Shown piece after piece: positions 1-8,780 of a DNA stretch of 64,000 nucleotides. Source of the stretch: Pseudobdellovibrionaceae bacterium (lineage in GTDB: Bacteria; Bdellovibrionota; Bdellovibrionia; Bdellovibrionales; Bdellovibrionaceae); contig JADJYV010000006.1 of NCBI GenBank assembly GCA_016719575.1, positions 310,001-374,000 of the forward strand, written 5' to 3'. Every line of letters begins with the position of its first letter. Position 1 is the first letter of the stretch. A model generated the notes under the pieces. The model was not told the origin of the DNA. It ran no database searches and saw only the letters and a program-made list of their open reading frames with translations. A program made the position numbers and the translations under genes.

Positions 1-2
1 TC

Positions 3-229
3 CGGTATTGGGATGGCACTACATTGGTAGTGCCGGTACCGATATCCTTTTCGCCTCTATCGGCTCTCAACATACCTTTAATCTCCCCACCGCTTCTGCA
101 TCCAAGCGCGGAGCTCTCTCCTCTGCTGATTGGACAATCTTCAATGCGAAACAAGGATCTACCCTGAACTCAGCTCAGATCTGGGTTGGTAACTGGCAAT
201 ACGGCAACAGCCGTGACCCTGTCCGGTGA
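3..229 (+). pseudogene. 5' repeat remnant of the fibre gene, out of frame
   Basis: Bases 1-23 match the repeat unit at 2910-2932 exactly and read in the same frame as the main fibre gene. Bases from about 24 to 190 read in another frame, and the sequence returns to the first frame after about 190. Against the intact copy around 1443 about 76 bases are missing at the first junction, and against the copy at 1681 two bases are missing near 193. The two losses together restore the frame. In the original frame a stop follows at about 162-167. The piece encodes the same residues (GSAGTDILF, RGALSSADW, TLNSAQIWVGN) as the later copies. It is either a real lesion or an assembly fault in a repeat at a contig edge. 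The true gene start lies upstream of the window. Confidence 0.6.
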
Positions 230-3200
230 TGCCACTCTTGATAATGCGGGTGCCCTCGCTATTGGTGCTGGCAAAATCACAGCTCCGATGCTGAGTACTG
301 GTGGCGTTAATGCTGCCACTTCGGGTGTGATCATCGCAGGAGCAACAGGCAATTTAGTCAACTTTGCCTGCTCAACATCAGGTCATGTGCTGAAGTGGTC
401 TGTGACCGGTTGGTCTTGCGCGTTTCCGGATCCTTCAATTCCGACCCTTGCTAACGGAAAAATCTGGGTCGGCAATGCTGGCAATGCCGCGACTGAAGTC
501 ACTCTGTCTGGCGATGTTTCTATCGACACGGCAGGAGTCGCAAATCTTGCAACCACAGGTGTGACTGCAGGAACTTTTACGAAGGTTGGCGTTGATGCTA
601 AAGGACGAGTGATTAGCAGCAGCAACTTGGCGTCTGCGGATGTTACAAATGCTTTGACTTACACTCCACTCAATAAAGCTGGCGACACTATGGTAGGCGC
701 TCTCGCGATGGGTGCCAATGATCTTACGAACGCTGGTAATATCAGTATGGCGGCAAACAAATATTTTGGCCTTTCTGCGAATTCTACCAACGGCACTGTT
801 GCAGGGCAAATGTGGTATGACGGGGGCACCATCAAATATTACGATGGCTCTACCACTAAATCTCTTGGCGTTGCGGGTGCGGGGATTACTAACCTGAATG
901 GTCTTACATCGGGCACTCAGAGTTTTGCGATCGGAACATCTGGTAATTCTCCGGGCTTTGTTTCTGCAACATCAACTCATACCCTCAATATCCCCATGGC
1001 TTCTACTGCGGCCGTCACTGCGGGTCTTATCAGTAAAACGGATTATGATACCTTTAACGCCAAACAATCTTCAACCTTGGCTGACGCAAAGGTTTGGGTG
1101 GGTAACTCAGGCAACGCAGCAACCGAAGTATCAATCTCTGGCGATGCGAGTATTGCTAACACCGGAGTCTTAACTCTTGCAACTTCAGGAGTGACTGCCG
1201 GAACTTACTCAAAGGTCACTGTTGATGCTAAAGGCCGGGTGACTGTTGGAAGCGCGATGGCTTCTTCTGATATCACCGCAGCTCTTGGCTTTACTCCAGT
1301 GAATAAAGCTGGCGATGTGATGGTTGGTAACTTGAGCCTTGCTTCTGTCACTTCTGATCCAGCGGGTCTCGTTGCTGGCGACGAAGGCAAGATGTGGTAC
1401 CGTTCTGATTTAAACACCATTCGGTATTGGGACGGCGCTACAGCGGTCTCTCTTGGTGTAGCGGGCTCTGGGATTAATAGCTTGAATGGTCTTACAACCA
1501 GCACACAAAGCTTTGTGCTTGGTACTGCAGGGACAGATATCCTTTTCACCTCTATCGGCTCGGCACACACACTCGATATCCCGACAGCGTCTGCAACGAA
1601 GCGCGGAGCTCTCTCTTCTGCTGATTGGACAATCTTCAATGCAAAACAAGGCTCTACTCTGAACTCAGCTCAGATATGGGTTGGTAACTCTGGCAATGCG
1701 GCAACAGCCGTGACCCTGTCAGGTGATGCCACTCTTGATAATGCGGGTGCCCTCGCTATTGGTGCTGGCAAAATCACAGCTCCGATGCTGAGTACTGGTG
1801 GCGTTAATGCTGCCTCTTCGGGTGTGATTATCGCAGGAGCTTCGGGCAATTTAGTCAACTTTGCCTGCTCAACATCAGGTCATGTGCTGAAGTGGTCTGT
1901 GACCGGTTGGTCTTGCGCGTTTCCGGATCCTTCAATTCCGACCCTTGCTAGCGGAGAAATCTTTGTCGGCAATGCTGGCAATGCCGCGACTGAAGTCACT
2001 CTGTCTGGCGATGTTTCTATCGACACGGCAGGAGTCGCAAATCTTGCAACCACAGGTGTGACTGCAGGAACTTTTACGAAGGTTGGCGTTGATGCTAAAG
2101 GACGAGTGATCGCAAGTGCCTCACTCGTGGCTTCAGACGTCACCTCTGCTTTGACTTACACTCCACTCAATAAAGCTGGCGACACTATGGTAGGCGCTCT
2201 CGCGATGGGTGCCAATGATCTTACGAACGCTGGTAATATCAGCATGGCGGCAAACAAATATTTTGGCCTTTCTGCGAATTCTACCAACGGCACTGTTGCA
2301 GGGCAAATGTGGTATGACGGGGGCACCATCAAATATTACGATGGCTCTACCACTAAATCTCTTGGCGTTGCGGGTGCGGGGATTACTAACCTGAATGGCC
2401 TTACATCGGGCACCCAGAGTTTTACCACTGGTAGTGCCGGTGCCGACTTTGGTATCGCTTCTGCGGGCTCTCAACACACCTTTAATCTCCCCACCGCTTC
2501 TGCATCCAACCGCGGAGCTTTGTCCTCTGCTGACTGGTCAACCTTTAATAACAAAATGTCTAACTCACTCTCTTCTGGAAGTTTTTGGGTGGGAAACTCC
2601 GGCAACGCAGCGACCCCAATAACCATGTCTGGTGATGCGACAATGTCAAATGCCGGCGTCTTAACTCTTGCAACTTCAGGAGTGACAGCAGGAACTTATT
2701 CAAAAGTCACTGTTGATGGCAAAGGCCGAGTGACTGTCGGAAGCTCGATCGCTTCTTCTGATATCACCGCAGCTCTTGGCTTTACTCCGGTCAACAAAGC
2801 TGGCGATGTGATGCTTGGTAACTTAAGCCTTGCTTCTGTCACTTCTGATCCAGCGGGTCTCGTTGCTGGCGACGAAGGCAAGATGTGGTATCGCTCAGAT
2901 TTAAACACCATCCGGTATTGGGATGGCACTACAGCGGTCTCTCTTGGTGTAGCGGGCTCTGGGATTAATAACTTGAATGGTCTTACAACCAGCACACAAA
3001 GCTTTGTGCTTGGTACTGCTGGTAATTATCCGGCCTTCTCATCTGCTGGATCTGCGCACACGCTCAATATCCCGATGGCTTCAACTGCGGCTGTGACTGC
3101 GGGTCTTATTAGTAAAGCTGATTACGATGCTTTTAATGCAAAACAAGGCTCTACTCTGAACTCAGCTCAGATATGGGTTGGTAACTCTGGCAATGCGGCA

Positions 3201-3647
3201 ACAGCCGTGACCCTGTCAGGTGATGCAACCATAAATACTTCTGGTACCCTCGCCATCGGTGCCGGCAAAATCACAGCTCCGATGCTGAGTACTGGTGGCG
3301 TTAATGCTGCCTCTTCGGGTGTGATCATCGCAGGAGCTTCGGGCAATTTAGTCAACTTTGCCTGCTCAACATCAGGTCATGTGCTGAAGTGGTCTGTGAC
3401 GGGTTGGTCTTGTGCCTTTCCGGATCCTTCAATTCCGACCCTTGCTAGCGGAAAAATCTGGGTCGGCAATGCTGGCAATGCCGCGACTGAAGTCACTCTG
3501 TCTGGCGATGTTTCTATCGACACGGCAGGAGTCGCAAATCTTGCAACCACAGGTGTGACTGCAGGAACTTTTACGAAGGTTGGCGTTGATGCTAAAGGAC
3601 GAGTGATTAGCAGCAGCAACTTGGCGTCTGCGGATATTACAAATGCT
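186..3647 (+). repeat. 1,497-base tandem repeats (two full units plus a partial third)
   Basis: The landmark TTGGTAACT occurs at 186, 1681 and 3178. The last two are 1,497 bases (499 codons) apart. The first interval is 1,495 because of the two-base loss near 193. The third copy keeps homology to about 3647 and then diverges. Long stretches differ by only a few bases per hundred. Copies are mosaic: copy one and copy three share the ISSSNLASAD segment, while copy two has IASASLVASD there. This suggests recombination or gene conversion between units. Within each unit shorter WVGN modules recur. Confidence 0.9.
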
Positions 3648-6029
3648 CTTGGGTTCTCACCTGCCAGCGGCACTATCTCTTTTGTTAATAATGGAAATAG
3701 CTTTGGATCAAATGCCGTTCTTGGCACTAATGACAGCTTTGAATTGCGATTTAAAACGAACGGAACACAACGCATGGCGATCGATACAACAGGAAACGTA
3801 GGTATCGGAACAATGGCGCCAGGTGCAGCACTACATGTATTTGGAAACAGCTCACCCAGTTTTATCGCCGAGAGCTCATTAGGCCAATCAATTATTGAAT
3901 TGAAAACCAACACCACCAATGCCGACATTTATCTCAACAGCGCGACCAGCAATCTCGGATTTGGTGCCACAGATTACAGCGCCATAACTGGGACAAACAA
4001 CACGTTGATTGGCATAGGCTCCGGTGACTCGCTATCGAGCGGGATCAACAATACAACTCTGGGCAAGAGTGCAATGACAAGTGCAACAACTGGTAATTAC
4101 AACACTGCAATTGGCCTTGAAAGCATGAGCAACTTGATATCAGGAAGCTATAACACCGCAATTGGCCATCAAAACGCAGCTAACGTGACAACCGGGGCAA
4201 ATAACACCTTTATCGGTGCTCGCGCTGGATTTTATGCCAATGGCGCTAGCTCGAATAACATCTTTATTGGTTACAACTCTGGCCCTTCATCAAACATCCT
4301 TGTTAATAATCAATTATGGATCGGGAACAGCTCAAATCCATTAATTTTTGGTGATTTTAGTGCGAAAACAGTTGGCATCGGCAATGGCTCGTCACCACCT
4401 AACTCTACCCTGGACATCAACGGTGCCCTCACTCAACGCGGAATCACCACTCCATCCGTGGCGCCAGCTGGGCAAGGAGTTATTTATTTCGATTCGACTG
4501 CAAACAAGTTCAAAGTCTCGCAAAATAGCAGTGCCTACGTAGATCTTATTGGTGGCGGGAGCGTGACCGGTGTCGCTGCCTCGGCACCTCTTTCGTCATC
4601 AGGCGGCTCAACACCTAATATATCAATTACTCAAGCAACCAATTCAACTGATGGATATCTATCATCGACAGACTGGAATGCCTTTAATAACAAGCTCGCT
4701 TCAAACTTACTTTCAGGTAAAATCTGGGTTGGTAATAGCAGTAACATAGCTACTCCTGTAAATATGACTGGTGATGCAACTCTGAGTAATACAGGTGCTC
4801 TGACGCTCGCAAGTACAGGGGTTAGTTCCGGTACGTACCCAAAAGTCACTGTTGATGGCAAAGGCCGGGTGACTGGCGGCACTAGTTTAGCCGCTGGCGA
4901 TATGCCTACTGGAATTGGACGAGCTAATTTATCTACAGGAACAGCAAACCATGTTCTTATCAATGATGGATCAGGTTACTTGTCAAGCGAAGCAATTCTT
5001 TCTGTCGTTCGTGGAGGTACCGGTGCAAATACTCTCGGATCAGGCAATCTCCTTATTGGCGCTGGCAATGGCCCTGTCACCAGTCTTGCAGCAGGCGTTG
5101 CAGGAAATGTCGTTTACGCGACAGGAGCTACAACCTGGGCTAGCGGATCACCGAATGCAGCTGGCCTTGTAGACCTCGCTTCGATACAAACTATTACTGG
5201 CGCCAAAGGTTTTGCAAACTATATTCAAATGAGTCAGCAAAACGAACTTCGTTTTGCCGACTCAGACTCGAGTAACTACGTTGCCCTCCGATCTCCAGCC
5301 TCGGTGGCTGCAAATATTTCGTGGACTCTCCCCGCCATTGATGGAGCCAATGGACAAGCCCTGGCGACCAATGGAGCTGGAAATTTGTCTTGGCTCACGC
5401 CCATTCTCCAGGGGGGAAATGTGGGAGTAACAACAATTGGCACTGTTGATTTAAATAACTTGACTCTGAAAACCAATAACACTGCACGAGTCACCGTCTT
5501 GAACAATGGAACAGTTGGTATCGGCACGACAACACCGGATACTGCAGCGATACTGCACGTAGCCGGCTCCACTAGCCCCATTCAGCTTGAAGCGACCCAA
5601 ACCCAAAGTACAAATATGGCCGGCTACTTTGAAAACACAGCGGTGAATGCCGGGGGCGTCGGCGCGTCGGTCGTTCGTCTTGCGGGACCCAACTATGGCA
5701 TCAAATCCACGGGCACCATCATCGCCGCCTCACCAACAGTATCACCGCCGATACCGACTCTTACTGGCGGTTGTTCAACCGGAACAATAGTTGGAAATAA
5801 TAATCGCGGACTTGTAACTTTTGCTTCAGGGTCTACAAGCTCGCCTTGTCAGGTCAATTTTAATCCGACCTTTGGGACCGCGGATCCAAACTGCGTTATC
5901 GGCCCAGCAAGTGACTGGGGCGCTGGAACGTATCGTTATTGGGTTAGCTCCGTCACAACTGCGACTCTTACAATTTCAACCAATACAACACCGGCGATTG
6001 GCAATGCCTTTACGTACATCTGTTTGTAA
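186..6029 (+). CDS. Giant repeat fibre / tail-fibre-like surface protein (5' incomplete)
   Basis: The open frame gives 1,947 residues, but the TTG at 186 lies inside a repeat and is not a credible start, so the N-terminus is missing. Residues 1 to about 1155 are two full 499-residue repeats and part of a third, each containing WVGN.GNAAT..T.SGD modules (near residues 94, 302, 497, 591, 800, 996, 1091, and a diverged one at 1513). From about 1200 there are VGIG...LHV-type modules (about 1205, 1397, 1777), which are common in phage tail fibres and in fibre proteins of predatory bacteria, and a block of NTAIG/NTFIG repeats at about 1292-1369. The last ~100 residues form a separate domain with four Cys. 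The protein is rich in Gly, Ala, Ser, Thr and Asn and nearly free of Cys until the end. I infer a trimeric surface fibre with a C-terminal tip; the mosaic adhesive trimer fibres known from Bdellovibrio are the closest concept I recall. No signal peptide can be judged. Confidence 0.8.
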   Translation: MVTGNTATAVTLSGDATLDNAGALAIGAGKITAPMLSTGGVNAATSGVIIAGATGNLVNFACSTSGHVLKWSVTGWSCAFPDPSIPTLANGKIWVGNAGNAATEVTLSGDVSIDTAGVANLATTGVTAGTFTKVGVDAKGRVISSSNLASADVTNALTYTPLNKAGDTMVGALAMGANDLTNAGNISMAANKYFGLSANSTNGTVAGQMWYDGGTIKYYDGSTTKSLGVAGAGITNLNGLTSGTQSFAIGTSGNSPGFVSATSTHTLNIPMASTAAVTAGLISKTDYDTFNAKQSSTLADAKVWVGNSGNAATEVSISGDASIANTGVLTLATSGVTAGTYSKVTVDAKGRVTVGSAMASSDITAALGFTPVNKAGDVMVGNLSLASVTSDPAGLVAGDEGKMWYRSDLNTIRYWDGATAVSLGVAGSGINSLNGLTTSTQSFVLGTAGTDILFTSIGSAHTLDIPTASATKRGALSSADWTIFNAKQGSTLNSAQIWVGNSGNAATAVTLSGDATLDNAGALAIGAGKITAPMLSTGGVNAASSGVIIAGASGNLVNFACSTSGHVLKWSVTGWSCAFPDPSIPTLASGEIFVGNAGNAATEVTLSGDVSIDTAGVANLATTGVTAGTFTKVGVDAKGRVIASASLVASDVTSALTYTPLNKAGDTMVGALAMGANDLTNAGNISMAANKYFGLSANSTNGTVAGQMWYDGGTIKYYDGSTTKSLGVAGAGITNLNGLTSGTQSFTTGSAGADFGIASAGSQHTFNLPTASASNRGALSSADWSTFNNKMSNSLSSGSFWVGNSGNAATPITMSGDATMSNAGVLTLATSGVTAGTYSKVTVDGKGRVTVGSSIASSDITAALGFTPVNKAGDVMLGNLSLASVTSDPAGLVAGDEGKMWYRSDLNTIRYWDGTTAVSLGVAGSGINNLNGLTTSTQSFVLGTAGNYPAFSSAGSAHTLNIPMASTAAVTAGLISKADYDAFNAKQGSTLNSAQIWVGNSGNAATAVTLSGDATINTSGTLAIGAGKITAPMLSTGGVNAASSGVIIAGASGNLVNFACSTSGHVLKWSVTGWSCAFPDPSIPTLASGKIWVGNAGNAATEVTLSGDVSIDTAGVANLATTGVTAGTFTKVGVDAKGRVISSSNLASADITNALGFSPASGTISFVNNGNSFGSNAVLGTNDSFELRFKTNGTQRMAIDTTGNVGIGTMAPGAALHVFGNSSPSFIAESSLGQSIIELKTNTTNADIYLNSATSNLGFGATDYSAITGTNNTLIGIGSGDSLSSGINNTTLGKSAMTSATTGNYNTAIGLESMSNLISGSYNTAIGHQNAANVTTGANNTFIGARAGFYANGASSNNIFIGYNSGPSSNILVNNQLWIGNSSNPLIFGDFSAKTVGIGNGSSPPNSTLDINGALTQRGITTPSVAPAGQGVIYFDSTANKFKVSQNSSAYVDLIGGGSVTGVAASAPLSSSGGSTPNISITQATNSTDGYLSSTDWNAFNNKLASNLLSGKIWVGNSSNIATPVNMTGDATLSNTGALTLASTGVSSGTYPKVTVDGKGRVTGGTSLAAGDMPTGIGRANLSTGTANHVLINDGSGYLSSEAILSVVRGGTGANTLGSGNLLIGAGNGPVTSLAAGVAGNVVYATGATTWASGSPNAAGLVDLASIQTITGAKGFANYIQMSQQNELRFADSDSSNYVALRSPASVAANISWTLPAIDGANGQALATNGAGNLSWLTPILQGGNVGVTTIGTVDLNNLTLKTNNTARVTVLNNGTVGIGTTTPDTAAILHVAGSTSPIQLEATQTQSTNMAGYFENTAVNAGGVGASVVRLAGPNYGIKSTGTIIAASPTVSPPIPTLTGGCSTGTIVGNNNRGLVTFASGSTSSPCQVNFNPTFGTADPNCVIGPASDWGAGTYRYWVSSVTTATLTISTNTTPAIGNAFTYICL

Positions 6030-6150
6030 CAATCGAATCTGTCTCATCTTCGAGCGCAGCATTTTCAAACGTCCTATTTGGAGCCAACCTAGAAAAAAAT
6101 TTTTGTTTATTTGAGTGATACGATAATCTGATACGAGAAAAAGGAGAAAA

Positions 6151-6975
6151 ATGAAAAACACTGCACTAAATTCAAACTCACATATAGGATTCTGGTTAAC
6201 AGTACGTAATCTCGCATGCGCAACTGCTATCGGACTTTTTAGTCAAACTAGCTTTGCTCAAACCACAATAGTTATAAACTTCGATGACCTCGCTAGCGGA
6301 AGCCTCGTGACAAACCAGTATCAGCCACAGGGTGTTATAATGTCGGGAGCTACCGTCGTGAACTCGAACGTTCTGGAGATACCCGCAGCTTCAAATCCAA
6401 ATATAGTATTTGCATCGACTGGAATGATTACAGCTGACCTGAGCGTAGCTGACATTAAGACCGTGTCGGCTTACGTCTTTGGATTAAATACTAGAACCGG
6501 AATTTACGCCTACGACTCTTTAGGGAATCTTGTTGGCCAGTCTATTCTACCTGATGGAATTGCAGCTACCGTGCTCTCTGTAACTTCCTCCAGTTCTCCC
6601 ATCACAAGAGTTGAGATTCACGATGGTGGTTCGTCATTCTTCGTCGACGACTTCACCTTCATCACCGCCCCGCCCGCAGCACCTATATGCAGAGTGAAGG
6701 CTCAAGACCTTTACAATTCTGTCAATGCGCTTGGTAACATTAGTTTTAAATGCGCAACCTCGCAAGAGGCTAGAAGTAAAAATCGGATTCTCAAAGAAAT
6801 TGTAGAATTCGAAAGACTTCGGGCGGCAAATGCCGGACAGAAAAAATTACTCGCTATGCTCGCAATCATCAAAGGTGATATCAAGCTGAGCATCAAAGCC
6901 GCTGATGCTGCCCCTTTGCTATTAAAAGTTGACGAGCTGATTTCACTCACAAAAGCTGGTAGTTGCGCTCTTTAA
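6151..6975 (+). CDS. Exported beta-sandwich-like protein with helical tail
   Basis: This 274-residue protein starts at an ATG with a strong AAGGAG site. Its N-terminal segment is extended but ends in a plausible signal peptidase site (SFA-QTT, about residue 36). Residues 38-175 are predicted mostly beta strand and resemble the FDD...G..V..G domain of PEP-CTERM-associated and lectin-like secreted proteins (VINFDDLASG near the start and FVDDFTF near the end). No PEP-CTERM tail is present. Residues 176-274 carry three Cys and are mostly helical. It lies 121 bases downstream of the fibre gene on the same strand and ahead of a strong terminator, so it may be co-expressed with the fibre. A carbohydrate-binding or surface role is only an inference. 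Confidence 0.7.
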   Translation: MKNTALNSNSHIGFWLTVRNLACATAIGLFSQTSFAQTTIVINFDDLASGSLVTNQYQPQGVIMSGATVVNSNVLEIPAASNPNIVFASTGMITADLSVADIKTVSAYVFGLNTRTGIYAYDSLGNLVGQSILPDGIAATVLSVTSSSSPITRVEIHDGGSSFFVDDFTFITAPPAAPICRVKAQDLYNSVNALGNISFKCATSQEARSKNRILKEIVEFERLRAANAGQKKLLAMLAIIKGDIKLSIKAADAAPLLLKVDELISLTKAGSCAL

Positions 6976-7001
6976 TTGTTGAATCTAGAATTGACGGACG
7001 C

Positions 7002-7038
7002 AAACAAAGACCAAGTTTTTTACTTGGTCTTTGTTTTT
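7002..7038 (+). terminator. Rho-independent terminator after the exported protein
   Basis: A perfect 15-base-pair stem (7002-7016 with 7022-7036) with a five-base loop is followed by a short T run. It lies 26 bases after the stop of the 6151-6975 gene and in the gap to a convergent gene. Confidence 0.9.
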
Positions 7039-7092
7039 CGCGAATACCTAAAAATCCGTAAATGCAGTGATGCGGCCAGATTTCACGCCGCC

Positions 7093-8100
7093 TTAATTTG
7101 CCATTTCCTGTAAGGTGACCTCGGTATTTATTCCGTCGCCCTTCGGCTCGTCTGGACCTACAACTTTTATAACTCTAAACTGAGTGCCTGGCGGAATTAA
7201 AACTTCCGCTTCATTCCGGCGAGTTGAAAGAGAATACAGGGCAATCTTTTTTGACAAACCCGTCACCGGTGGTAAGAAAATAATCTTTAAATCACCCCCA
7301 CCAAAATGAGACTCGGGCGTCACTGGCGGTGTTGGGTTCTCTTCAAAGTAAATTTTCTGACAAAGATTCATTTTCTTAGGAATGGATCTCGGATCTCGGT
7401 CGACTAACAAATACTCAAGGCCTGCGGCGTCCGGCCCTTCTTCAGCGATAATTTTTGCTTTTTCTATTTCGCTCTTTTCAATCAACACTGGTCCATAGGC
7501 GATTTCTTTGACACAAGAAGAACTGTTCCAACGATTGAGAGTAATGGCAGACACTGAAGTCTTGTAGTTTCTTCCGTGAAGACTCGCTCCTCTATATGAA
7601 ATCTCGTTGAATTGAAATTCAGGAAATTGACTCAACTTATTAACAGCCGAAATTAAAACTCTGTTAAAGATATCAAAACCTTCGTAATTCGGGCTACCGG
7701 GCGGTATTTGTAAATTTTCAGGACTAAGATAGTTATAGTATTCTGCTGTGTAACCCGCAACGGCCATGGCTTCGGCAACACTTAATTGTCCCCGCAAGAC
7801 CAGATTTCTATAACGACACTGTAAAGCAAAGTTGTATTCATCACCGATAAGGTTATTGCAGATTTTCTTGCCCCACTTTTTAATAAAAAATTGCTCCTCC
7901 CGACTCATCGCTGATATGTTTTTAAAAGAACACATCTCTTTGAATTCGCTGATTTTGCTAGCTAATTGCGGAGTGCCCTGGATCCGGTTGTACTCGGCCT
8001 GACAAGCATCGATGGTAGGCGCCGTCTGCGCCAATGAGTATTGAGCTGTTAACAGCAGAATCCCTAACATCAGGGTTGATTTCGCATGAGTCATTATCAC
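7093..8100 (-). CDS. Exported protein of unknown function
   Basis: A 335-residue protein with a typical signal peptide (hydrophobic LMLGILLLTAQYSLAQ, cleaved around residue 25). The mature part has six Cys (DACQ, EMCS, KICN, LQCR, SSCV, NLCQ), which could form disulphides in the periplasm or outside the cell. The start may be GTG at 8100, five bases after GGGAGG, or ATG at 8094; both keep the signal peptide. I do not recognise a family. It is a single gene, convergent with 6151-6975, with nothing in the neighbourhood that fixes a role. Confidence 0.75.
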   Translation of the reverse strand: MIMTHAKSTLMLGILLLTAQYSLAQTAPTIDACQAEYNRIQGTPQLASKISEFKEMCSFKNISAMSREEQFFIKKWGKKICNNLIGDEYNFALQCRYRNLVLRGQLSVAEAMAVAGYTAEYYNYLSPENLQIPPGSPNYEGFDIFNRVLISAVNKLSQFPEFQFNEISYRGASLHGRNYKTSVSAITLNRWNSSSCVKEIAYGPVLIEKSEIEKAKIIAEEGPDAAGLEYLLVDRDPRSIPKKMNLCQKIYFEENPTPPVTPESHFGGGDLKIIFLPPVTGLSKKIALYSLSTRRNEAEVLIPPGTQFRVIKVVGPDEPKGDGINTEVTLQEMAN

Positions 8101-8296
8101 AGAGCCTCCCAGTTACACCTTGATTTCTGCGAAATTCGCGCCACCCTATCTTAACCTAAAGCTCTGTTTGATTAAAAACTCTGTCTAAACACTATACACT
8201 CGGACCAAAGAGCGTCCCCAATTTTCCCCTTTTTCCGTCTAGAGAACTTTGGGACATCAGCGACATATTTGCTCTGACTTGTTATGAATCTTGGTT

Positions 8297-8330
8297 TAAG
8301 AGCCGAGTTTGGTTTGCTCCCCGGCTCTTA
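8297..8330. repeat. Inverted repeat downstream of the Cys-rich small gene
   Basis: A perfect nine-base inverted repeat (8297-8305 TAAGAGCCG with 8322-8330) with a 16-base loop begins about 20 bases beyond the stop of the minus-strand gene at 8349. There is no clear T run on either strand, so it may be an mRNA-stabilising hairpin or a weak terminator. Confidence 0.5.
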
Positions 8331-8348
8331 CAAAGAATTAAAATGTTA

Positions 8349-8621
8349 TTAATCCCAAAGATGCATATTTTTGCATTGAATTCCGCAGGAACTACCATCC
8401 CAGCACCACTTCTCAATGGGCTCATATCCCACAGGACAAATATCTCCCGCACGGCATCCACCGCTGGCAGGCACTGGCTGCTCTGGCGGGGTCGTTGGGC
8501 AAGCCGCTGCGTACTCGGGAGCAATATACTCTGGGGTATAGTCACTCATATTCAAGCCTGGGCCCGCAGAAGCACTCACTCCTGCCATAGCAAATAACAA
8601 TGATACAATGATTGTCTTCAT
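8349..8621 (-). CDS. Small exported Cys-rich protein
   Basis: A 90-residue precursor with a clean signal peptide (cleavage after SASA, about residue 19) and a strong AAGGAGG site in front of the ATG. The mature ~70 residues are rich in Pro and contain six Cys in the second half (AAC, GGC, DIC, WC, SSC, QC), with short spacing typical of a disulphide-knotted domain. A motif CPVGYEPIEKWCWDG is notable. No homologue comes to mind. A reading frame on the opposite strand (8343-8597) covers the same bases but lacks a signal and a ribosome site. Possible roles are an envelope structural peptide, a secreted inhibitor or a surface protein; none can be chosen from sequence. Confidence 0.75.
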   Translation of the reverse strand: MKTIIVSLLFAMAGVSASAGPGLNMSDYTPEYIAPEYAAACPTTPPEQPVPASGGCRAGDICPVGYEPIEKWCWDGSSCGIQCKNMHLWD

Positions 8622-8780
8622 AATTCCTCCTTTTATGGAATAGTGTTGAACCTAAGGAGGTTTTACGGGGTCACTCAAAAAAAATCATGTGATGGTTTGG
8701 AAATCAGGCAAATTACAACCTAATTTGAAATCTCAAAGATAAAGCTAAGAAATGATATTCTTATTTAATGCCGGTCAGAC

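Noticed and set aside
186..188. TTG at 186 as the start of the fibre gene
   Set aside because: It lies within a repeat unit, has no ribosome site, and sequence homologous to later copies continues upstream.
186..3647. CRISPR-like array
   Set aside because: Units are 1.5 kb and coding; there are no short repeats with spacers.
3377..3928. Long antisense reading frames inside the fibre repeats (also 383-625, 1205-1639, 2133-2477)
   Set aside because: They recur with the repeat, lack ribosome sites and have proline/valine-rich shadow composition; they mirror the fibre coding frame.
6976..7092. Riboswitch or structured RNA, including cyclic-di-GMP type, in intergenic gaps
   Set aside because: I looked for the known core motifs by eye and found none; the gaps are mostly short.
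8282..8597. Frames at 8282-8545 (minus) and 8343-8597 (plus)
   Set aside because: Both overlap the Cys-rich gene in other frames and lack a signal peptide and ribosome site.
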